A stretch of DNA of 64,000 nt from assembly GCF_900110125.1 (NCBI RefSeq), contig NZ_FOCN01000004.1, forward strand, positions 1 to 64,000, written 5' to 3'. The stretch is from Cryobacterium luteum. GTDB lineage: Bacteria; Actinomycetota; Actinomycetes; Actinomycetales; Microbacteriaceae. Both the position numbers and the translations under genes were made by a program. Shown here piece after piece: positions 52,982-60,493 of this stretch. Numbering within the stretch: position 1 is the first letter of the stretch; each line of letters opens with the position of its first letter. The notes under the pieces were generated by a model. It was not told the origin of the DNA. It worked only from the letters and a program-made list of their open reading frames with translations, and did no database searches.

Positions 52982-53350
52982 ATGAAGAAGACCCTCGCCG
53001 CCCTGGCCATCGCCGTCACCATCGCGCTCGGTCTGGCGGCGTGCTCGGCCGCCATCGAACCGACCCCGCTGGCCGCGGGCACCGTCATCATCGACGTACG
53101 CACGCCGAGCGAATACGCGGCCGGTCACCTCGACGGCGCCGTCAACATCGACGTGCAGTCGGCGACGTTTGATGCGGAGCTGTCCGCGCTGCCGGCCGAC
53201 GGTGACTATGTCGTCTACTGCGCTTCCGGCAATCGGTCGGCCTCGGCCGTCGCCCGCATGACCGACCTCGGCTTCACCGGCCTGACCGACGCCCACGGAA
53301 TGTCGGACGCCGCGGCATCCACTGGCCTGGAGATCGTCACCGCCCCGTAA
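52982..53350 (+). CDS. Rhodanese-like lipoprotein
   Basis: The 122-residue protein has a lipoprotein signal (KKTLAALAIAVTIALGLAAC, lipidated Cys in the LAAC lipobox) and one rhodanese domain: VIIDVRTPSEYAAGHLDGAV and the active-site loop YVVYCASGNRSASAV with the catalytic Cys. It should sit on the outer face of the membrane and transfer sulfane sulfur. ATG at 52982 is chosen because it begins the signal; the frame opens at 52940. It is followed by the Cys-rich small protein after 40 bases. Confidence 0.92.
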   Translation: MKKTLAALAIAVTIALGLAACSAAIEPTPLAAGTVIIDVRTPSEYAAGHLDGAVNIDVQSATFDAELSALPADGDYVVYCASGNRSASAVARMTDLGFTGLTDAHGMSDAAASTGLEIVTAP

Positions 53351-53390
53351 TTCTCACCCCACCACACCCACCATTGATCAAGGAGACACC

Positions 53391-53507
53391 ATGTGCAGTC
53401 CCATTCGTTGCGAAAACTGTTCGAAAATCGGTTGGACCGGCTGCGGCCAGCACGTTGACGAGGTCATGGCCGGCATCCCGGCCAGCGAGCAGTGCACCTG
53501 CCGCTAA
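53391..53507 (+). CDS. Conserved 38-residue Cys-rich small protein
   Basis: The small protein starts MCSPIRCENCSKIGWTGCGQ and continues HVDEVMAGIPASEQCTCR, giving six Cys in a CxxC...GCGxH...CxC pattern. I recognise the same pattern (MCRPxxCxxCGKxxWxGCGxHVDxVM) from many unnamed bacterial small proteins, so it is a real family, probably metal- or thiol-binding. AAGGAG stands five bases before the ATG. It lies downstream of the rhodanese and probably shares its operator-controlled transcript. Confidence 0.8.
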   Translation: MCSPIRCENCSKIGWTGCGQHVDEVMAGIPASEQCTCR

Positions 53508-53555
53508 AGCAGCGGGCGGTCGCCGGCCGCGTCGCCGCAATGAGAATATGGAGTA

Positions 53556-55220
53556 ATGACCGGAACACTCGTGGCCAAGGGCCTGGCCGGCGGCTACGCA
53601 CACCGCACCCTGTTTGAATCGCTCGACCTCACGGTCGCCCCCGGCGACGTCATCGGTGTGGTCGGTGCCAACGGCGCGGGCAAATCCACGCTGTTGAACC
53701 TGCTGGCAGGCCTCGCAGAACCGCAAGCCGGTACCATCTCGCTCAGCCCAGCGGATGCCTTCGTCGGCACGCTCCCGCAGGAACACGAACGCGTTCTTGG
53801 CGAGACCATCGCCGGCTACATCGCTCGGCGCACCGGTTGTGCCGAGGCGACCCTGGAAATGGATGCCGCGGCATCCGCTCTCAGTGACACCCAGCCGCGG
53901 GCAGACGGACGCGACCCGGCCGACACCTATTCGACCGCCCTCGACCGCTGGCTGGCCAGCGGAGCCGCCGACCTCGACGAGCGGCTGCCCATCGTGCTGG
54001 CCGATCTCGGACTTGCGCTCGGCACGACGCTCACCGCCGACAGCCTGATGACCGCGCTCTCCGGCGGCCAGGCCGCCCGCGTCGGACTCGCCGCGCTGTT
54101 GCTCTCCCGCTTCGATATCGTGCTGCTCGACGAGCCGACCAACGACCTGGACCTCGACGGACTTGAACGCCTCGAAGCCTTCGTCAGGGCCTTGCGCGGC
54201 GGCATCGTCCTGGTCAGCCACGACCGCGAATTCCTCGCCCGCTGCGTCACCCGAGTGCTCGAACTCGACCTCGCTCAGGGCGCGAACCGAGTCTTCGGAG
54301 GCGGCTACGAGTCCTACCTTGAGGAACGCGAAACCGCCCGCCGGCATATCCGGGAGAACTACGACGAGTTCGCCGCCAAGAAAGCCGATTTGGTCGGGCG
54401 GGCCAGAACCCAGCGCGAATGGTCGAGCCAGGGGGTGCGCAACGCCATGAAGAAGGCACCGGACAACGACAAGATCCGCCGCAAGGCCTCGGCTGAATCA
54501 AGCGAGAAGCAGGCGCAGAAGGTGCGGCAGATGGAGAGCCGCATTGCGCGCCTCGACGAGGTCGACGAACCGCGCAAGGAATGGCAGCTCGAATTCACGA
54601 TCGGGTCAGCCCCGCGCTCGAGCGCCGTCGTCGCGACCCTGAGCAACGCCGAGTTTCACCAGGGCGACTTCGTGCTCGGTCCGCTGTCGCTGCAGGTCAA
54701 CGGCGGCGAACGCATCGGCATCACCGGCCCCAACGGCGCTGGTAAGTCCACCCTGTTGCGGGCCCTGCTCGGCCGCCAGAAAGCGGATGCCGGCAGCGCT
54801 CACCTCGGCCCCAGCGTCTCGATCGGCGAAATCGACCAGGCCCGGGCGCTGCTGGCCGGTACGCGACCGCTCGCCGAGAGCTTCGAACTGCTCGTGCCGG
54901 CGCTCTCACCCGCCGAGGTACGCACCCTGCTGGCCAAGTTCGGGCTGAAGGCCGACCACGTGAACCGCCCGGTCGACGAACTGTCACCGGGGGAGCGAAC
55001 CCGCGCCGGTCTGGCGCTGCTTCAGGCTCGCGGTGTCAACCTGCTGGTGCTCGACGAACCCACCAACCACCTCGATCTCGCGGCGATCGAGCAACTCGAA
55101 CAGGCGCTCGACAGCTACGAGGGCACGCTGTTGCTGGTCACCCACGACCGGCGCATGCTCGCCAACGTGAACACCGACCGGCACTGGCAGGTCGACGCCG
55201 GCCAGGTCACAGAGCTCTAA
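53556..55220 (+). CDS. ABC-F family ATP-binding protein
   Basis: The 554-residue protein has two ABC ATPase domains and no membrane helices. First domain: GANGAGKSTLLNLLAG, LSGGQAARVGLAAL, IVLLDEPTNDLDL. Second: GPNGAGKSTLLRALLG, LSPGERTRAGLALL, LLVLDEPTNHLDL. A charged linker helix pair (about residues 260-330; EREWSSQGVRNAMKKAP-like) is the P-site tRNA interaction motif region. ABC-F proteins act on the ribosome, in translation control or in ribosome-protection resistance. Which subfamily this is cannot be said. A GAATAT box lies six bases before the ATG, though GGAG also overlaps. Confidence 0.9.
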   Translation: MTGTLVAKGLAGGYAHRTLFESLDLTVAPGDVIGVVGANGAGKSTLLNLLAGLAEPQAGTISLSPADAFVGTLPQEHERVLGETIAGYIARRTGCAEATLEMDAAASALSDTQPRADGRDPADTYSTALDRWLASGAADLDERLPIVLADLGLALGTTLTADSLMTALSGGQAARVGLAALLLSRFDIVLLDEPTNDLDLDGLERLEAFVRALRGGIVLVSHDREFLARCVTRVLELDLAQGANRVFGGGYESYLEERETARRHIRENYDEFAAKKADLVGRARTQREWSSQGVRNAMKKAPDNDKIRRKASAESSEKQAQKVRQMESRIARLDEVDEPRKEWQLEFTIGSAPRSSAVVATLSNAEFHQGDFVLGPLSLQVNGGERIGITGPNGAGKSTLLRALLGRQKADAGSAHLGPSVSIGEIDQARALLAGTRPLAESFELLVPALSPAEVRTLLAKFGLKADHVNRPVDELSPGERTRAGLALLQARGVNLLVLDEPTNHLDLAAIEQLEQALDSYEGTLLLVTHDRRMLANVNTDRHWQVDAGQVTEL

Positions 55221-55318
55221 TTCTGTAAATCTGAAGACCGAACGGGTTGGCTGCGATGGCGAACGGGCCCATCCACTGAACGACGGCAAAGAAGCACGAG
55301 CCGTCACACCAAATTTGG

Positions 55319-55356
55319 ACTAGGTTATCTGATATAACTAGCTTAGTTACCTAGTT
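55319..55356 (+). promoter_or_regulatory. AT-rich upstream region of rhodopsin with repeated CTAG dyads
   Basis: This stretch holds ACTAGGTTATCTG (55319-55331), also present upstream of mca, and an inverted repeat AACTAG (55336-55341) / CTAGTT (55351-55356). It is the most AT-rich part of a 188-base gap before the rhodopsin start. It probably contains the promoter and a regulator site; no specific factor is identified. Confidence 0.35.
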
Positions 55357-55408
55357 GTAAGATTGAACTCCCGTATCTTCAGCGTTTCTTCGAGCATCAG
55401 AGGCTATT

Positions 55409-56251
55409 TTGATACCTGATTCACTAACCCAAATCCAATACGACACCATCTACAACGTGTTCTCCCTTGTAATTGCATCGCAACTTTTCACCTCTATTTT
55501 TCTGGTCATCAGCCTGCCGCGCGTTTTGCCGCGGTACCGTCAGGCGTTGACAGTCGCAGCCGTCGTCTGCGGTATCGCGGCGTACCACTACTTCCGGATA
55601 TTCAATTCCTTCACCGAAGCATTCGTGACCGAGGCTGTCGGCGGTCGCGGTGATTACGTTCAGGTCGCAGGAGCATCGTTCAACGAGGGATATCGCTACG
55701 TCGACTGGCTGCTTACGGTTCCGTTGCTTCTTCTCGAGCTTGTGGCTGTTCTGGCACTGGCTCGCAAAGTGCAAAGCAGTCTGCTCAAGCGTCTCATTCC
55801 TGCTGCCGCCCTCATGATCGCTTTGGGATACCCAGGCGAGATGGCGTCGGACAACCTAACTCGGGGCATCTTCGGTCTACTGTCCTCAGTTCCCTTCGCC
55901 TACATCCTTTACGTGCTTTTCGTGGAACTGACGAGATCGCTCGCTCGCCAGCCTGCCACCGTGCGCAAGACCATCAGCTTGCTCCGACTGCTTCTGTTGG
56001 CAACCTGGGGCGTCTACCCGATTGCCTATCTGCTGCCCGGACTGGGTATCGATGGGTCTGACGCCTGGGTTGGGTTGCAGATCGGCTATTCCGTGGCAGA
56101 TATCCTGGCAAAGTGCCTGTATGCCCTGATCATCTTCCGCATCGCACGGATGAAGTCATTCTCTGACGATCACGCCTTTGCCGAGGTCGAACTTTCGTTG
56201 GAGGAGGCGACGAGCCTGAAGCTGCCTGTCGTTCAGGAGCGGAAGAAATAG
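55409..56251 (+). CDS. Proton-pumping microbial rhodopsin (actinorhodopsin/xanthorhodopsin type)
   Basis: The 280-residue protein has seven helices. Helix 3 reads YRYVDWLLTVPLLLLE, giving proton acceptor Asp99, Thr103 and proton donor Glu110 (the DTE triad of outward proton pumps); Arg96 precedes them. His60 in helix 2 is the counter-ion His of this clade, and retinal Lys235 lies in GYSVADILAKCLYALI. Leu107 at the proteorhodopsin-105 position predicts green absorption. PAYPGE-like motif GYPGEMASDN and VPFAYILYVLFVELT resemble actinorhodopsins. The start is TTG with AGAGG before it. Codon use is visibly lower in GC than neighbours. No carotenoid or retinal-synthesis gene is in the window. Confidence 0.93.
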   Translation: MIPDSLTQIQYDTIYNVFSLVIASQLFTSIFLVISLPRVLPRYRQALTVAAVVCGIAAYHYFRIFNSFTEAFVTEAVGGRGDYVQVAGASFNEGYRYVDWLLTVPLLLLELVAVLALARKVQSSLLKRLIPAAALMIALGYPGEMASDNLTRGIFGLLSSVPFAYILYVLFVELTRSLARQPATVRKTISLLRLLLLATWGVYPIAYLLPGLGIDGSDAWVGLQIGYSVADILAKCLYALIIFRIARMKSFSDDHAFAEVELSLEEATSLKLPVVQERKK

Positions 56252-56377
56252 TCGAGAGAACCTGCGAAGTCACCGCGCCTGCGCGACTGGCAATCGGTCG
56301 TGTGGGCGCGTTTTCGTTGTGTCACACAGCGAGCGTGGGTGCGACCCGGCACTGATCGCTCGTCGAGCGTGCTCGGA

Positions 56378-56737
56378 TCAGCGCGATTGGCGCTTCTTGC
56401 CGAGCTTCGGCTGGCCCTTCACCGCGGGGGCGCGGCCCTTGCCCTTGTTCGCCTTCGCCTTGCCGCCACCTGAACCACCTGCACCGCCGCCGGCTTGCCC
56501 ACCGCGACCGGCAGCTTGTGCCAGCTCGAGCCGCGCGTCGTCGAGAAAGGCAACCCCGATCTCAGTGAGGGTCGTGCTTTTTGCGGCACGATCGAACAGC
56601 GCATAACCGAGTTCGGCCTCAACTCGCTTCATCGACGCGCTTAGGGCGTCACGCGAGACACCGAGCGACTGCGCGGCGTGGGTGAAGTCCGGTGCCTCAG
56701 CGGCCGCCACGAAATATGCCAGCAGGGTGATGTCCAC
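56378..56737 (-). CDS. LysR-type HTH-only protein with Gly/Lys-rich tail
   Basis: The 119-residue protein has just the LysR winged HTH (about residues 1-65: AEAPDFTHAAQSLGVSRDAL, then ALFDRAAKSTTLTEIGVAFL), followed by a low-complexity tail rich in Gly and then Lys (GGGAGGSGGGKAKANKGKG, ending KKRQSR). No effector-binding domain exists. It could be a nucleoid-type DNA-binding protein with a basic tail or a specialised regulator. GTG at 56737 is backed by GAGAGG six bases upstream; the frame is open to 56842. It converges on the rhodopsin gene. Confidence 0.75.
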   Translation of the reverse strand: MDITLLAYFVAAAEAPDFTHAAQSLGVSRDALSASMKRVEAELGYALFDRAAKSTTLTEIGVAFLDDARLELAQAAGRGGQAGGGAGGSGGGKAKANKGKGRAPAVKGQPKLGKKRQSR

Positions 56738-57009
56738 GTGGTGCCTCTCGTCGGTTGCGCGGGGTGCGCGCCGCCCTCCTAGGCTACGCGGCGAAACCGG
56801 CCGACCCCACCGCCGACCCCACGGATGTCCCCATCGATTCACCCCGGGCGAAGCCGCCCGTGCTCAGTACGGTATCGCTGCCGTGGCGCAAACCCGAGCC
56901 CGTGCGGCGGAGTCACCCATCGGCGGGGCACCGCGGTCCTCGCCCCAGCGAATCAGCGAACACCCGGCGGGGGCTAGGCGCGGCGCTGCCGACGTGGTTC
57001 GCTGGAGAC

Positions 57010-57612
57010 ATGACGACCCTGCCGATGTTTCCCCTGGGATCCGTGCTGTTCCCTTATATGCCGTTGCAACTGCGCGTGTTCGAGGAACGCTACTTGATCA
57101 TGCTGGCCCGGGTGCTTGACTCCGCGCCCGCCGAATTCGGCATCGTTCTCATCGAACGTGGTCAGGAGGTCGGCGGCGGTGAACGGCGCTTCGGTGTCGG
57201 CACCGTCGCCCGGGTCACCCAGCTGGAGGCGCCGGAGGGCTACCTCAGCCTGGTCGTGCAGGGCGAGCGCAGATTCGAGGTGACCGAGTGGATGCCGGAG
57301 GACCCGCATCCGCTCGCCCGCGTGCGGGAGCTGCCCGACCTGGAGTGGGACGACTCGTTGCTACAGCGCCGCAAACAGGCTGAGCATCTTGTTCGTCGCA
57401 CCCTGTCGCTCGCCAGCGAGTTCGTCGACCAGGAGTGGTCGCCCGATGTCGAGCTCTCCCACGACCCGATCGCGGCTGCCTGGCAGCTCGCCGCAATTGC
57501 CCCGGTCGGACCGCTTGACCAGATCGTGCTGCTGCGCTCCGACACCATGGCTGACCTGCTCGAAAACATTATTGAACTCACCGAGGCTGCGGCCGAGTCG
57601 TTAGCCTGGTGA
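57010..57612 (+). CDS. LON substrate-binding-domain protein
   Basis: The 200-residue protein is an isolated Lon N-terminal (LAN/PUA-like) domain: LPMFPLGSVLFPYMPLQLRVFEERY, FGIVLIERGQEVGGGERRFG and YLSLVVQGERRFEVTEW, then a helical part to the end. There is no AAA or protease part, which is normal for this stand-alone family. Its role is unknown. ATG at 57010 follows GGAGAC; the open frame to 56755 is not coding-like. The 272 bases between the HTH gene and this start show no gene. Confidence 0.88.
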   Translation: MTTLPMFPLGSVLFPYMPLQLRVFEERYLIMLARVLDSAPAEFGIVLIERGQEVGGGERRFGVGTVARVTQLEAPEGYLSLVVQGERRFEVTEWMPEDPHPLARVRELPDLEWDDSLLQRRKQAEHLVRRTLSLASEFVDQEWSPDVELSHDPIAAAWQLAAIAPVGPLDQIVLLRSDTMADLLENIIELTEAAAESLAW

Positions 57613-57613
57613 C

Positions 57614-57681
57614 CGCCACCGAGGTGTGAGTTTCGCGCCGAAAAGTCGAGGAATGTGCCCCGAACTCACACCTCGGCGGCG
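57614..57681. terminator. Bidirectional terminator hairpin
   Basis: CGCCACCGAGGTGTGAGTT (57614-57632) pairs with AACTCACACCTCGGCGGCG (57663-57681), 18 of 19 positions, around a 30-base loop. It lies between the convergent LON-domain and ABC permease genes. Confidence 0.75.
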
Positions 57682-57684
57682 AAC

Positions 57685-58518
57685 CTAGGCGCCGATGTCG
57701 CGCTGGCGCAACGCCAGCGCGGCGAAAGCGGCCAGCACCAGGGAGATCGCGTAGAACGTGACGATCGTCGTCACATTCGCCCCCGAACTCAGCGGGCTGT
57801 CGCCGAAAGCCCAGTAGTACGGGCTGAGGTTGTACAGCCAGTGCAGGCTCGCGCTTTGGTTGCCGAGCGCATTGAAAACATAGCCGAGCACCGCCACCCC
57901 GGCACCGCTCGCGATGCCGCCGATGCGCCGCCCGGTGAGCGCACCGCCGAGCAGCGCAACGGATGCCGTCAGGAGCGACACCCCGCCGAACAACAGGCTC
58001 GTACCGAGCAGGTTCCCCACCTCGATCTGCAGCTCCGCGGAATCGTTGAGCAAGAGAACGACCGCGAACAGCAACGCGGAGAGTGCGAGGATTTTCACCG
58101 CGATGGCGCAGAACCGGGCCACCGCCACCTGCACTCGGGTGACCGCGTGCGCCAGGGTGAGCTCGAGCCGCCCCGATTCTTCATCGCCACCGAGCGCGGC
58201 GGCACCCCAACCGGTTGCCGCTATGGTCAGCAGCACAAACCCGAGCAGGCCGAACAGGGTGGCCTGGGCGTACCCGGCACCCGTGCCGATCTGGTCGTAG
58301 TTGAGGGTTTTGATCAGCTCCGGCGGCAGCTGGTCGATGAGCGCCTGCATGCCCGATGCGCCGCGCATGCTCGGGTAAATCGGCAGGTACAGAAACGCGG
58401 CGGCAGCCAGGCCGATGCCCCAACCGACCAGTCCGCGCCAGGAATCGGTGAACACCTTGCCGAACAGGGGCAGCGGCGCGCGGCGCACGTTCAGCGCACG
58501 GTCTTGCACGATGCTCAC
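57685..58518 (-). CDS. ABC-2 permease (antibiotic-exporter type)
   Basis: The 277-residue protein has six hydrophobic helices and the sequence pattern of the actinobacterial 'exporter of polyketide antibiotics' permeases: LVGWGIGLAAAAFLYLPIYP, GGDEESGRLELTLAHAVTRV and NLSPYYWAFGDSPLSSG. The usual form has about 12 helices in 530 residues; this is a half-size version that would dimerise. It overlaps the stop of the ATPase gene by four bases. Confidence 0.88.
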   Translation of the reverse strand: MSIVQDRALNVRRAPLPLFGKVFTDSWRGLVGWGIGLAAAAFLYLPIYPSMRGASGMQALIDQLPPELIKTLNYDQIGTGAGYAQATLFGLLGFVLLTIAATGWGAAALGGDEESGRLELTLAHAVTRVQVAVARFCAIAVKILALSALLFAVVLLLNDSAELQIEVGNLLGTSLLFGGVSLLTASVALLGGALTGRRIGGIASGAGVAVLGYVFNALGNQSASLHWLYNLSPYYWAFGDSPLSSGANVTTIVTFYAISLVLAAFAALALRQRDIGA

Positions 58519-59495
58519 TGCGGCACCAAGGCGGGAGTCGAGTACAGTTTCAACACGGATTCCTCCAGGTCGGGTTCTTCCAACACCAGGTCCCGCAGCT
58601 GCAGGACCGAAATGGCTTGAACGAACGACGCGATCTCGCCGCTCAGAGTCGCGACGGCTTCGGCATCATTGGTCGGTGTCAGGGAACAATTGAGGGTCGT
58701 CACTCCCTCAAGCCCGCCGAGAAGCGCGGCCAGATCAGTCGGCCGAACACCGCTGGCCACCAGGCGCAGGTGCCGCACTGCGGTGCTGCGCAGTTCCTCC
58801 ACGCTGTTGATCGTGACGATCCGGCCGTCCCGCAGAATGGCCACCTCGTCGGCGGCCTGCTGAATTTCACTGATCACGTGGGACGACAGAAACACGGTCT
58901 GACCGCGGTCGCGAGCCTCGCGTATCATCTTCAAAAATTCCTGCTGCATGAGCGGGTCGAGGCCACTCGTGGGTTCGTCGAGCACGAGCAGCTCCGGCCG
59001 GTGCATGAACGCCTGCACGATGCCGAGTTTCTGCTTGTTGCCCTTTGACAACTTGCGCACCGGACGGTCAAGGTCGAGCCCCAGCCGCTCGGCCAACTCC
59101 TGCACGTGGCCGGCCGGTACCGGCCCCGAGATGTCGGCGTAGTGGGCCAGCAGTCTTCGACCGCTCGTGCGCCCCTCCAGAATCAACTCACCGGGCAGGT
59201 AGCCGATACGCCTCCGCAACTGCGGGCCCGCATTCCGCGAGGGGGTGCCGAGCACCGTGGCTTGGCCGCCGGAAGGGCGAATGATGTCGAGGAGCGCCCG
59301 CATGATCGTGGTCTTGCCAGCACCGTTTGGCCCGATCACCCCGAATACCGTGCCGCGGGCAACTTGAAAGGTCACGCCGTTCAGTGCGCGGTTGTGGCCG
59401 AACTGCTTCACCAGGTCGACCACGTCGATGGCAGCGTCCGGCGTGTGGCCGGGGCCGCGAACGTCGGTGGTTTGGGTGATTGCAACATGACTCAT
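58515..59495 (-). CDS. ABC transporter ATP-binding protein
   Basis: The 326-residue protein has Walker A IGPNGAGKTTIMRAL, signature LSKGNKQKLGIVQA, Walker B LLVLDEPTSGLDPLMQ and H-loop FLSSHVISEIQQA. The C-terminal 90 residues form the extra domain typical of drug-export ABC-2 ATPases. The LSKGNKQK signature variant is common in this group. AAGGAG stands before the ATG. It forms a two-gene exporter operon with the downstream permease. Confidence 0.92.
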   Translation of the reverse strand: MSHVAITQTTDVRGPGHTPDAAIDVVDLVKQFGHNRALNGVTFQVARGTVFGVIGPNGAGKTTIMRALLDIIRPSGGQATVLGTPSRNAGPQLRRRIGYLPGELILEGRTSGRRLLAHYADISGPVPAGHVQELAERLGLDLDRPVRKLSKGNKQKLGIVQAFMHRPELLVLDEPTSGLDPLMQQEFLKMIREARDRGQTVFLSSHVISEIQQAADEVAILRDGRIVTINSVEELRSTAVRHLRLVASGVRPTDLAALLGGLEGVTTLNCSLTPTNDAEAVATLSGEIASFVQAISVLQLRDLVLEEPDLEESVLKLYSTPALVPQ

Positions 59496-59575
59496 GACGG
59501 CTCCTTGGCTGTGGCTGCGATTTTAGTCCTCGCGTGCACACCAGCCGGTGTCCAAGGGGGTGTTTAATGGTCTGA

Positions 59576-60202
59576 ATGACCGAAATCACGCCAGCGGATG
59601 CGCCGCTCCCCGCCTCCGACGCGATCCAGGGCCCCGACGGCCTGGCACGGCCGCGCTGGGCCTCGGTTGATCCGATGCTGCGCGACTACTACGACACCGA
59701 GTGGGGCGTTCCGGTTCGGGAGGAACACGCCCTGTTCGAGCGCATCAGTCTCGAGGCGTTCCAGTCCGGATTGTCCTGGGCCATCATCCTGCGGAAGCGT
59801 CCCGGATTTCGGGCGGCATTCGCCGACTTCGACCCCGACCGGGTCGCCGCCTTCGACGAGAACGATGTGGCCCGACTGCTGGACGACGAGAAGATCGTAC
59901 GCAACCGCCTGAAGGTGCGCGCCACGATCACCAACGCGCGGGCCACCGTCGCCCTGCGGGAGCACGGCGGACTGGTCGACTTCGTCTGGTCGTTCCAACC
60001 CGACGACACTCCCCGGCCCAAGACGCAGGCCGACGTGCCGACGAGCTCCGCCGCATCCGCTGCGCTGTCGAAAGCCCTCAAGAAGGTTGGTTTCGTCTTC
60101 GTCGGCCCGACCACCATGTTCGCGCTCATGGAGGCGATCGGCATTATCGATACCCACCTGCTCGACAGTCATCGTCGCGGCAGCAGCGGGGTGTGGGGCT
60201 AG
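59576..60202 (+). CDS. tag: DNA-3-methyladenine glycosylase I-like protein
   Basis: The 208-residue protein matches Tag: WASVDPMLRDYYDTEWGVPV, ALFERISLEAFQSGLSWAII, and KKVGFVFVGPTTMFALMEAIG. Tag removes N3-methyladenine from DNA. The zinc-snap ligands of E. coli Tag (Cys4, His17, His175, Cys179) appear as Pro, Tyr, His and Ser, so the zinc site is probably missing. The catalytic Glu is in RISLEAFQSG. The ATG lies near a TTTAAT box (gap seven), perhaps leaderless. Confidence 0.88.
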   Translation: MTEITPADAPLPASDAIQGPDGLARPRWASVDPMLRDYYDTEWGVPVREEHALFERISLEAFQSGLSWAIILRKRPGFRAAFADFDPDRVAAFDENDVARLLDDEKIVRNRLKVRATITNARATVALREHGGLVDFVWSFQPDDTPRPKTQADVPTSSAASAALSKALKKVGFVFVGPTTMFALMEAIGIIDTHLLDSHRRGSSGVWG

Positions 60203-60235
60203 GCTGGGCAAAACTGAATATCGGGCTATATGCAC

Positions 60236-60455
60236 GATGCGGGAGAGTTCGACGCGACAGCGCACGGACACCGAAGGAGCAATCCTCCCCGACAATCTCT
60301 CAGGTACTCGTACCGCATCGAACTGGCCACTCTGAAAAGAAGACCGGGCGCGCTTGCCGGTCTCGCCCACGGTGAAAGTCAGTGCTCACGCGCTGGTGAA
60401 GCTCTCAGGCACGAGCGACAGAGGGGGAGTTCCCACGCGGCTCAATCGAGCCGCG
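60236..60455 (+). promoter_or_regulatory. Tandem glycine riboswitch with downstream hairpin
   Basis: Two glycine aptamers are visible. The first (about 60238-60322) has GCGGGAGAG, ACCGAAGGAGCAA, and TCTCAGG. The second (about 60328-60430) has CTCTGAAAAG, CGCCCACGGTGAAAG, and CTCTCAGGCA, closing with AGAGGGGGAG. A 8-bp GC hairpin (60436-60443 / 60448-60455) follows and may be the expression switch. It precedes gcvT by about 40 bases. Glycine binding normally turns on glycine-cleavage genes. Confidence 0.92.
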
Positions 60456-60493
60456 CACACGCGGCCTGTTCGGCCCTGTCACCCGGAGAACTC

